Source: Clostridiales bacterium (GTDB lineage: Bacteria; Bacillota_A; Clostridia; Lachnospirales; Bianqueaceae). Taken from it: a DNA stretch of 5,931 nucleotides. The notes under the pieces were generated by a model. The model was not told the DNA's origin, searched no databases, and worked only from the letters and a program-made list of their open reading frames with translations. Both the position numbers and the translations under genes were made by a program. This document shows positions 1-5,516 of the stretch, piece after piece. Location: contig JAHZBS010000046.1 of NCBI GenBank assembly GCA_019423265.1, forward strand, positions 8,291 to 14,221, in the 5' to 3' direction. Position 1 is the first letter of the stretch, and each line of letters begins with the position of its first letter.

Positions 1-824
1 TGACTGCCGGCCGCCGTAGTCAGAGCGTCTAGCGCCGCCGTCACAGGAACATCCGGATCCAGGGGAGCCGACAGGCTGTAATCGTCGGTGTGGGGCGTGT
101 CCTCCGGGGACTCTACGAGATAGATGTCGAGAGCCTTACCCTTGCCAGCCGTATCCAGAGCGCTGAGGGCAAGCAGTTCGGCATCGCTGGCCGAGGACAC
201 GTACACTTGGATTCGGTTCTCCCTATCGTCAAGGGATGCGTACAGGACACAGGACAGACTGCCATCGGTCATCCCATCGGCCAAACGTCCCATGAGTGTA
301 GTCAGATACCCATAGGAGTAGGTAGCCTGCTCAAAGCGGACATCCTCATCCTGCCCAACGATGGACAAGATGGCATTCCGGTTGGCCTCCGTGTCATCCG
401 CCAGCAGCACCACCATGGTTCCCGATTCCGTGACATAGGTGCCGCCAAGATAATCCGGATACCCGTTGGCGGCAACATACTCCCCAAAGCGGGCGGCGGC
501 AAGGCTGCCGACATCCACATCCTCCCCGGTAGCAGGCGACGTCTGACTGGATGAAGAGCCCGTCTGCTTCTGGTCTTCCATTTGGGAATAGCGGTCACCC
601 GATATAATCTGATAGGTAGGAATTTGCGGATCCAGTGGCGCCTGGTTGGAAATCAAGACAACCGCCAGCAGCACAGCGGCGCACACAGCCGTCGGCGCCA
701 GCAACCGTATCGCTGGCAAACGTCGGGAGGGGGTCGTTGCCTTTTGCAAAATATTCCGGCGGACCGACTCCAAGTCAGGCATATCCTGTTTCAAGACGCC
801 TTTGATAAATTCTTTTTCTTGCAT
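1..824 (-). CDS. Single-pass membrane protein, putative anti-sigma factor (C-terminus beyond the window)
   Basis: An open frame reads leftward from ATG at 824 to the window edge, giving 274 codons without a stop, so the C-terminus is missing. The start is supported by AGAGGATGG about 7 bases upstream. Residues 1-38 are polar and charged (probably cytoplasmic), 39-58 form one hydrophobic helix, and about 65-104 are a Ser/Thr/Gln-rich linker. The rest is a soluble, presumably extracytoplasmic domain containing YPDYLGG (122-128) and a run of alternating hydrophobic residues typical of beta strands. It lies 16 bases after the ECF sigma gene, the usual place for a membrane anti-sigma factor, and the topology fits. 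No HxxxCxxC zinc anti-sigma motif is visible in the short N-terminal part. The sigma-binding role is therefore inferred from context. It could instead be a sensor or envelope protein merely co-expressed with the sigma factor. Confidence 0.75.
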   Translation of the reverse strand, partial: MQEKEFIKGVLKQDMPDLESVRRNILQKATTPSRRLPAIRLLAPTAVCAAVLLAVVLISNQAPLDPQIPTYQIISGDRYSQMEDQKQTGSSSSQTSPATGEDVDVGSLAAARFGEYVAANGYPDYLGGTYVTESGTMVVLLADDTEANRNAILSIVGQDEDVRFEQATYSYGYLTTLMGRLADGMTDGSLSCVLYASLDDRENRIQVYVSSASDAELLALSALDTAGKGKALDIYLVESPEDTPHTDDYSLSAPLDPDVPVTAALDALTTAAGS

Positions 825-840
825 AATCGCACCATCCTCT

Positions 841-1380
841 TCATGAATAAAAGTTCCGCAGCTCTTTCAGTGTGCGGTACAGTTTATTTTTGACATTGGA
901 TTCCGACATGGAAAGCTGTTTCGCAATCTGGGGGATTGTCAGGTCAAGGGAGTAATACAGATAAAAAACCTTTTTGACATCCGCTGGCTTGGAAGAAAGA
1001 TAGGTATAAACCCTGGCGGCCAAATCCCGCGAACAGACCAATTCATCCATGAGAGTGGAATCGAGGTCTCGCTCCATCGAAGCGTCCCATTCCTCATTCT
1101 CCGGAGGGCCGGAGAGGGGGAGGAGGCGCTTAAGCCTATCCAAAAGAGAATAATAGCGGGACAGCTTTTGTTTTGCTAGCTTCATGACAAAGGCCTCGCT
1201 GTTTTGGATGTAGTCGGGACCTTTCTTAACTAAGATGGAGTAGAGTTCCGCATAGGTCTCCTGGAAGATATCGTGGATATCCGCGGGGTTGCTGCATTTT
1301 GCGGTGATATAAACCAGGATCTTTCGGTTTGTGGAATCATAGATGTCGTTAAAAAGAGTAGTGGGATTCTGGTCGACCAT
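841..1380 (-). CDS. ECF-type RNA polymerase sigma factor (sigma-70 family)
   Basis: A 179-residue protein of normal ECF sigma size. The N-terminal half (about 9-80) resembles region 2, with the acidic/aromatic stretch DIHDIFQETYAELY (34-47) matching the DxxQExF-type core-binding and -10 recognition helix. The C-terminal part (about 125-177) is a region 4 helix-turn-helix: a helix ending near LYYSLDL, then IPQIAKQLSMSESNVKNKLY (149-168) for -35 recognition. A variable linker joins them. A GTG at 1398 would add six residues (MKGGGK), but those codons are themselves the Shine-Dalgarno sequence AAAGGCGGTG, which sits 5 bases before ATG 1380, so ATG 1380 is preferred. The next gene, 16 bases downstream, encodes a membrane protein that is probably its anti-sigma factor. 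The sigma-70 family assignment is firm. The signal and regulon cannot be read from the sequence. Confidence 0.88.
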   Translation of the reverse strand: MVDQNPTTLFNDIYDSTNRKILVYITAKCSNPADIHDIFQETYAELYSILVKKGPDYIQNSEAFVMKLAKQKLSRYYSLLDRLKRLLPLSGPPENEEWDASMERDLDSTLMDELVCSRDLAARVYTYLSSKPADVKKVFYLYYSLDLTIPQIAKQLSMSESNVKNKLYRTLKELRNFYS

Positions 1381-1384
1381 TTTT

Positions 1385-1395
1385 CCACCGCCTTT
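1385..1395 (-). promoter_or_regulatory. Ribosome binding site fixing the sigma-factor start
   Basis: On the minus strand AAAGGCGGTGG matches the extended Shine-Dalgarno sequence AAAGGAGGTG with one mismatch and lies 5 bases before ATG at 1380. It overlaps the codons that would be translated from the alternative GTG at 1398, which argues against that longer start. Confidence 0.7.
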
Positions 1396-1399
1396 CACT

Positions 1400-1445
1400 T
1401 ATATAGCGCCGTGAATTTTCGATTTAGTTTCAGATAAATTGAAAT
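1400..1445. promoter_or_regulatory. Possible control region of the sigma operon: inverted repeat and TGAAAC box
   Basis: The AT-rich DNA between the two divergent units holds a small inverted repeat: TTTCA (1428-1432), 7 bases, TGAAA (1440-1444). Read on the minus strand, TGAAAC (1432-1427) resembles the -35 element common to many ECF-sigma promoters, and ECF sigma factors often control their own operon. No convincing CGTC-type -10 lies at the usual 16-17 bp distance. TATATA (1405-1400) could be a sigma-A -10 but has no good -35 at 17 bp. The sigma operon promoter is probably here, but its exact elements are unsettled. Confidence 0.3.
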
Positions 1446-1465
1446 AAAGTTTAATGAATAAGGGG

Positions 1466-1494
1466 TTGACGCGCGGCCGGCGGGTACGTATAAT
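1466..1494 (+). promoter_or_regulatory. Near-consensus sigma-A promoter for the AIPR-like gene
   Basis: TTGACG (1466-1471) and TATAAT (1489-1494) are separated by exactly 17 bp. The -35 has five of six consensus bases and the -10 is perfect. Transcription would start near 1501, leaving a leader of about 65 bases. Such a strong promoter suggests substantial basal transcription unless a repressor acts. The spacer is notably GC-rich (GCGCGGCCGGCGGG-like) within otherwise AT-rich upstream DNA. Confidence 0.85.
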
Positions 1495-1502
1495 AAAGGT
1501 AA

Positions 1503-1533
1503 AGGTTTCCAGGTGATTTTACCGGGTAGACCT
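1503..1533 (+). other. Hairpin at the 5' end of the AIPR mRNA leader
   Basis: AGGTTT (1503-1508) pairs with AGACCT (1528-1533, one G-T pair). Inside it, CC pairs with GG, and GGT (1512-1514) pairs with ACC (1521-1523), closing a GATTTT loop. One A-G mismatch and one bulged T interrupt the helix. It starts about two bases after the predicted transcription start and ends 17 bases before the Shine-Dalgarno sequence, so it does not hide it. A 5'-terminal stem can stabilise an mRNA. It is too small to be recognised as a known riboswitch, and it has no terminator-like U-run. Confidence 0.4.
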
Positions 1534-1550
1534 CCAATCTTAAAACAATA

Positions 1551-1556
1551 AAGGAG
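1551..1556 (+). promoter_or_regulatory. Ribosome binding site fixing the AIPR-like start
   Basis: AAGGAG at 1551-1556 directly abuts an in-frame ATG at 1557, which leaves no room for initiation there. It is 9 bases from the in-frame ATG at 1566, so 1566 is the likely start. Confidence 0.75.
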
Positions 1557-1565
1557 ATGTGGACT

Positions 1566-2756
1566 ATGCCAACGTATGAAATGCAGGCGCGAGAATTTAA
1601 GAAGATGCGGGATCCCAATGACCGCAAGAGTGAAAAGGTCAAATATGTGTGCTATATTCAGGCGAACAGCATCCCTTCTGAGCTGAGGGACTGGATGAAA
1701 ACCAATCCGCGGGATCAGAAAATGACTACCAGTGTCGCCACCGCCATCTGTAACAGTCTGGAGGAGAACTCCGACTTTCATGTGCTAAACCGGGGCATTG
1801 TGATGTCGGTGGAGGAGGTAACCTACAAGACGGAGACGGAGACCCTGCTCCTCGAGGTCGCCAACCCGGATATCCATGGCAACATCGACGGAGGACATAC
1901 GCTAAGGGCGATTTTTGACGCGCAGTCTCGGGATGCACTCGAAGATGACCGGTATGTATTCGCAGAAATTTTTACCGGACTTACATCGCCGGTGGAGCTG
2001 GCGGCGGCCAGAAATACATCCGTTCAAGTCGATCTCAAATCCATTGAGGAGCTGAAAAATAGTTTTGCCGCTATCAAGAGCGGCATGTCCGGGCTAGCCT
2101 TTTCCGGGAGAATCGCCTATAAAATGAACGAACATTATGCGGAGGATGGGGTTGTGCCTATCGATGTTCGGGAGATTATTACAATTTTGAACATGTTCAA
2201 TCAAACCCTCTACCCGATCATTAACAAGAACGGGACGTCGAGCGATGCTCAGCCGATTCAAAGCTACACCGGCAAAGAAGTCAGCCTGAAGCGCTTTTTG
2301 AGCTTAGGCAAGGAGCTTCGGGAGGACATTGTGACGAGGATGAAGCCCATCATCCCCCAGATTTTTGAGCTCTGGGATGCGGTGGAGAGGGAATTCCCAC
2401 AGAAAGCCGCCATGGCAAAGAAGAAATATGGGAGCAAGAAGTACGCCAAATATGATGGCGGCAAAACCGTGGGCTATGCGCTGTTTTCGCAGAAGGAGCT
2501 CCGATATCTAGTTCCAAAGGGGATTGTGTATCCCGTTGTCGGCTCCTTTCGCGCCTTGGTGACGGTTGACCCCGCCACGAAGCGCTATGGGTGGAAGGTG
2601 GATCCCGTTGCAATATGGGATATTCTAGGGCCAAAACTGGCAGCGATTGTGTTAGAGGAAAAGGAGGACAATCCAGAGTACCTCGGCAAAAGTGGAAATC
2701 TGTGGAGCAATCTTTTCAAGGAAGTTCTAATCTATACGTTCTCTCTGCCGGGTTGA
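1566..2756 (+). CDS. AIPR-like protein (abortive infection phage resistance family)
   Basis: A 396-residue soluble protein with no signal peptide or membrane helix. Its order of motifs fits the AIPR family (Pfam AIPR): FHVLNRGIVMSV (71-82), corresponding to the usual FxxxNNGI strand; NIDGGHTLRAI (106-116), corresponding to VNGxQTxxAL; then the segment RNTSVQVDLKSIEEL (149-163), corresponding to the ATNxQxxVxxxDL region. The motif IDGGHT also recalls the DGQHR motif of DndB-like proteins. A lysine-rich basic patch around 280-300 (KKKYGSKKYAKYDGGK) could contact nucleic acid. It is shorter than many AIPR proteins. It stands alone, with its own promoter, leader hairpin and terminator, divergent from the sigma operon, and no methylase or nuclease partner is in view. 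AIPR proteins are linked to phage resistance mainly by genetics and association, and the biochemical role is unclear. Family call fairly sure, defence role inferred. Confidence 0.75.
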   Translation: MPTYEMQAREFKKMRDPNDRKSEKVKYVCYIQANSIPSELRDWMKTNPRDQKMTTSVATAICNSLEENSDFHVLNRGIVMSVEEVTYKTETETLLLEVANPDIHGNIDGGHTLRAIFDAQSRDALEDDRYVFAEIFTGLTSPVELAAARNTSVQVDLKSIEELKNSFAAIKSGMSGLAFSGRIAYKMNEHYAEDGVVPIDVREIITILNMFNQTLYPIINKNGTSSDAQPIQSYTGKEVSLKRFLSLGKELREDIVTRMKPIIPQIFELWDAVEREFPQKAAMAKKKYGSKKYAKYDGGKTVGYALFSQKELRYLVPKGIVYPVVGSFRALVTVDPATKRYGWKVDPVAIWDILGPKLAAIVLEEKEDNPEYLGKSGNLWSNLFKEVLIYTFSLPG

Positions 2757-2787
2757 CACACAGCGCCGGTAGGTTCATGGGAAAGGA

Positions 2788-2828
2788 GAGGGCATCGATC
2801 CGGCAAACGGATTGACGCCCTCTTTTGT
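2788..2828 (+). terminator. Rho-independent terminator after the AIPR-like gene
   Basis: A 15-base arm (2788-2802, GAGGGC...ATCCG) pairs with 2808-2822 (CGGAT...GCCCTC) around a 5-base loop GCAAA. There is one A/C mismatch and one G-T pair. TTTTGT follows. It starts 31 bases after the AIPR stop codon. In the opposite direction the hairpin is followed only by TCCTTTCCC, so it would be a weaker terminator for the convergent kinase operon, which ends at 2854. Confidence 0.9.
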
Positions 2829-2853
2829 ATGAAATCCCCAATTATGCCACGCT

Positions 2854-3527
2854 TCACTCCTCTGTCTGTCCAATATCATTTGTGATATCGCCATTTCCAC
2901 TGACAGGAATGGGATCGCCCAGATAGGTAGGTTTTGGCTGTATCGCCGCGTACAGAAAGTCTTTGACTCTTGCTAAAACTTCCCGCATCTCCCGATACGT
3001 CTGTCCCCCGTAAGATCGAAGATCCGCCGCGACGCCCTGTGCGTCCAGCCCTAACTTCTGTGCGACGTATAAAGCGCGGGATAGATGGTATTCCTGCGTC
3101 ACAATAAGCACCCGTTTGGCTTCAAATATGTCACGCGCGCGGTACAAACTTTCATAGGTGGAAAATCCGGCGTGATCCATGAAGACATTTTCGGAGGGAA
3201 TCCCCCTGTCCATGGCGAATTGCTTCATCACATTGACCTCATCATAATCAGCGCGGCCGTGATCTCCGCTCACCAAGAGTTTTCCCGACGCCCCCTGCTC
3301 ATAGAGATGGATCGCCTGCAACAGCCGGTCTTCCAACATGGCCGTTGGGGTCCCATCGGGCTTGACGCCACAGCCGAGGACAAGTATACAGCAGAGGCAG
3401 ATTCCGCCGAGAGAATGCGGTTGCGAGTCGAGGTTTTGATATACTCGCTGATGAGCAGCGCGGAAAATAGGGCGAGCAGACAGAGGAGAAGTAGTAGGAT
3501 GAGAGCCCATCGCATCGCTTTTTTCAT
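2854..3527 (-). pseudogene. SanA/YdcF-like DUF218 membrane protein, frameshifted
   Basis: The gene starts at ATG 3527, with AAGGAGGT 5 bases upstream, and overlaps the kinase stop by ATGA. In this frame residues 1-42 give a Lys/Arg start, one membrane helix (about 6-27) and EYIKTSTRNRILSAE, as in SanA-type proteins. Near 3385-3405 the homology moves to another frame, which reads CILVLGCGVKPDG, LVSGDHGRADYDEV, FMDHAGFSTYESLYRA, VTQEYHLSRAL, REVLARVKDF and PTYLGDPIPVSGNG, then stops at 2854. This is the full DUF218 core and SanA-like tail in proper order. Restoring the frame needs one extra base (3n+1), so a short deletion or a sequencing error is likely. No slippery heptamer suggests programmed shifting. 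The second frame is also open upstream to 3543, but that N-terminus is not protein-like. SanA proteins are linked to envelope barrier function, with biochemistry unresolved. If the shift is a read error, this is an intact gene of about 225 codons. Confidence 0.8.
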
Positions 3528-4528
3528 TGTGTACCTCCTTCAAGCGGTTGCCAGATTTGACCGGCGCTCTTATATAGATTCATCAGGATATGATCTTGTA
3601 TCCGGATGTGATAAAGCTGCATTGACAGGAGGATGGCGCCAAGGACGGCGGGAAGCTGGGGATCGACAATGTGATATTCTTTATTGGATGTCTGTTTTAA
3701 GGCGTCCAGGATCTGTTCTTTCATGATGGCGCTGTTTGCCACGCTGCCGATCAATGCCACGGACACGGAGGGGGATTCAAAATTGGCGCCGACCAATCGA
3801 ATTCCCGTTGCCAACTCTCCCGCGGCATGCCTACAGACGGCGGCGGCCAGATGGCTTCCCTCTAAAGCCGCATCTGTCACCATGGGAGCCATATCGCCAA
3901 AGAATTTATTTCTTTCCTGCCCATCCTGGATAAATCCTTCCGCACCCTGCCTTGCCAAAGCTGCCACGTCCTGTATATGAAAATACTCCAGCACGCGATT
4001 CACAAATTCCGCATCCGTCGAGTCAGCTTCCCCTGCGATGATCTTGTACACGCTGTTATATGAAAGAAATCTGGCAGCGGACGAGGCATAATGGCCAAAA
4101 TCATAGTTCCGGATATGCCGTCCTGTTTCCGTGATGCCATAGATGGAAGAGCCGGTGCCAGAAATGGCGATAATCCCTGGCTTTGACAGCAGGGCGCCTG
4201 CATGGGCGATCACAGCATCATTTACATGCCGCGTTAGACAATGGAGTCCATCCATATCTGTCAACTGGTGAACCCATTCCAAATCGCATTCGCTGTCATA
4301 TCCAGCGACACCCGCCGTGGCTGCCACGATATCGCTGAGAGTGCGATCCGCCTTCTCAAGGGCTAGCAGCACCGCGCGGCGTACATTTTCTTTAGCGTTG
4401 GCGTCTTTGTGGATAAAAGCGCCGCCAGTCCATTTGACATACGAGAGCAGATTTCCCTCGAGATCAACGATTGCAGTGCGGATATAGGTTCCTCCGCCGT
4501 CAATCCCCAACAATACATCATTTTGCAT
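3524..4528 (-). CDS. BadF/BadG/BcrA/BcrD-type ATPase-fold kinase, N-acetylglucosamine kinase-like
   Basis: A 334-residue cytoplasmic protein of the ASKHA (sugar kinase/Hsp70/actin) fold. Phosphate-1 loop LGIDGGGTYIRTAIVD (7-22); VNDAVIAHAGAL (102-113), whose Asp104 corresponds to the catalytic Asp of GlcNAc kinases; phosphate-2 loop IAISGTGSSIYGI (120-132); adenosine motif VALIGSVANSAIM (257-269); and a family-typical C-terminal PAVLGAILL. The family usually has a GDEGSG-like segment soon after phosphate-2; here the region reads RNYDFGHYASSAARF, so substrate choice may differ. ATG 4528 is preferred because AAGAGG lies 9 bases before it but only 3 before ATG 4534, which would add two residues. 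It is first in an operon with the SanA-like gene (ATGA overlap), under a near-consensus promoter divergent from the deacetylase operon. Probable role: ATP-dependent phosphorylation of an amino sugar or similar. 2-hydroxyacyl-CoA dehydratase activation is unlikely, as no dehydratase genes or cluster cysteines are seen. Confidence 0.85.
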   Translation of the reverse strand: MQNDVLLGIDGGGTYIRTAIVDLEGNLLSYVKWTGGAFIHKDANAKENVRRAVLLALEKADRTLSDIVAATAGVAGYDSECDLEWVHQLTDMDGLHCLTRHVNDAVIAHAGALLSKPGIIAISGTGSSIYGITETGRHIRNYDFGHYASSAARFLSYNSVYKIIAGEADSTDAEFVNRVLEYFHIQDVAALARQGAEGFIQDGQERNKFFGDMAPMVTDAALEGSHLAAAVCRHAAGELATGIRLVGANFESPSVSVALIGSVANSAIMKEQILDALKQTSNKEYHIVDPQLPAVLGAILLSMQLYHIRIQDHILMNLYKSAGQIWQPLEGGTQ

Positions 4529-4557
4529 TCGCATTCGCCTCTTTTCTATATATAAAC

Positions 4558-4586
4558 ATCATACTATGGTCCGATTAAACTGTCAA
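4558..4586 (-). promoter_or_regulatory. Consensus sigma-A promoter for the kinase/SanA-like operon
   Basis: On the minus strand TTGACA (4586-4581) is a perfect -35, followed after 17 bp by TATGAT (4563-4558), a five-of-six -10. Transcription should begin near 4551, leaving a very short leader of about 20 bases before the kinase start. Confidence 0.85.
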
Positions 4587-4591
4587 TGGAG

Positions 4592-4620
4592 TTGAATCTC
4601 GGTTAATTCTTTGCTATAAT
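4592..4620 (+). promoter_or_regulatory. Sigma-A promoter with extended -10 for the deacetylase/esterase operon
   Basis: TTGAAT (4592-4597) and TATAAT (4615-4620) are 17 bp apart, and TGC just before TATAAT forms an extended -10 (TGnTATAAT). Transcription should start near 4627, about 36 bases before the deacetylase ATG. Its -35 is only 5 bp from the -35 of the opposing kinase promoter. Confidence 0.85.
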
Positions 4621-4662
4621 AAAACAGATTCATTCAGAAAGCATGAGGAGGGAAAACATAAA

Positions 4663-5502
4663 ATGCGAGGACGGTTTTTGCGCTTCCCCGGAGGGCGGGG
4701 CAAAGTGCTCACGATCAGCTACGACGACGGTGTGGAGCAGGATATTCAGCTGCTGGAGATGATGAAGCGATATGGAATTAAGGGGACGTTCAATTTAAAT
4801 GCCGGGTGTTTTGCGCCGGAGGGATACCAGTATCCGAAAGGCCAGATCGGCAGGAGACTGTCGCGGTCGCGCTGCCGGGAAGTCTACTCTTGCCAACTGG
4901 CGGAGGTGGCGACCCACGGGTATAACCATCCCTTTTTGACGGCGCTGCCAGCTCCGGCTCTGCTGCAGGAAGTGCTCGAGGACCGGAGAGCGCTGGAGGA
5001 GATTTTTCAGAGACCGATACGCGGTATGGCGTACCCCTATGGAGCCGTGTCCGACCAGGTGACGGAGGCGCTTGCTATGGCAGGAATCGTCTACTCTAGG
5101 ACGACGGAATCCCATCACCAATTCTACTTGCCCCCAAATTGGCTTCGCTGGGGCGCCACATGCCATCACAATGATCCGGAGCTTATGGCGCTGGGAGCAA
5201 AGTTTATGGAAGCGAGCCCGGACAGAGAGCCCATGTGTTTCTATCTGTGGGGCCACAGCTATGAGTTTGAACAGAATGACAATTGGCCGGTGGTGGAAGA
5301 TTTCTTCCGCCTGGTCTCCGGGGATCAGGGGATTTGGTATGCGACCAACATGGAGATCTATGACTATGTGTCCGCCTACCAACGGCTGATCTATTCGACG
5401 GATCTTCGCATGATTCAAAATCCTTCTGCGATCCCCGTGTGGGTTCAATTGGATGACATCTTGGCCGAGATACCGGCGGGGAGCTGTATTTCACTGTCTT
5501 GA
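4663..5502 (+). CDS. Polysaccharide deacetylase-like (NodB/CE4) protein, cytoplasmic
   Basis: A 279-residue protein with the NodB motifs in order: TISYDDG (17-23), whose Asp21-Asp22 correspond to the catalytic base and metal-binding Asp of CE4 enzymes; ATHGYNHPFL (83-92), where His85 and His89 match the metal-binding HxxxH pair; MAYPYGAVS (122-130), matching the RxPYG active-site motif; and LWGHSYEF (195-202), with a His in the usual late catalytic position. CE4 enzymes remove N- or O-acetyl groups from sugars with a divalent metal. There is no signal peptide or membrane helix, so it probably acts in the cytoplasm on small or imported sugars rather than on peptidoglycan. The start has GAGGAGGG 10 bases upstream. 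The esterase gene follows after 14 bases, clearly one operon. Fold and motif assignment are strong; the substrate is unknown. Confidence 0.87.
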   Translation: MRGRFLRFPGGRGKVLTISYDDGVEQDIQLLEMMKRYGIKGTFNLNAGCFAPEGYQYPKGQIGRRLSRSRCREVYSCQLAEVATHGYNHPFLTALPAPALLQEVLEDRRALEEIFQRPIRGMAYPYGAVSDQVTEALAMAGIVYSRTTESHHQFYLPPNWLRWGATCHHNDPELMALGAKFMEASPDREPMCFYLWGHSYEFEQNDNWPVVEDFFRLVSGDQGIWYATNMEIYDYVSAYQRLIYSTDLRMIQNPSAIPVWVQLDDILAEIPAGSCISLS

Positions 5503-5516
5503 TAGGAGGGGCGGCT

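Noticed and set aside
90..554. Plus-strand open frame of 154 codons
   Set aside because: It is antisense to the membrane-protein gene (1-824 minus), has no Shine-Dalgarno sequence and no recognisable protein pattern. The minus frame shows clear start, helix and domain structure.
1381..1398. GTG start at 1398 for the sigma factor
   Set aside because: The added codons coincide with the Shine-Dalgarno sequence AAAGGCGGTG that serves ATG 1380.
1395..1781. Minus-strand open frame of 128 codons reaching into the sigma gene leader
   Set aside because: It lies antisense to the AIPR-like gene and its promoter, has no ribosome site, and its translation looks random.
3380..3410. Programmed ribosomal frameshift in the SanA-like gene
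   Set aside because: No X-XXY-YYZ slippery heptamer or downstream stimulatory hairpin is apparent, and the family is not known for recoding.
3405..3543. N-terminus of the 229-codon frame starting at 3543 as the real SanA-like start
   Set aside because: This stretch has no membrane segment, has no ribosome site at proper spacing, and lies over the real start and membrane helix of the other frame. It is open only by chance.
3085..3726. Plus-strand open frame of 213 codons
   Set aside because: It runs antisense across the SanA-like gene and the end of the kinase, with no ribosome site or family motif. The minus strand carries the conserved motifs.
4795..5448. Minus-strand open frame of 217 codons
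   Set aside because: Shadow of the deacetylase-like gene, whose plus frame has all NodB motifs, a promoter and a ribosome site.
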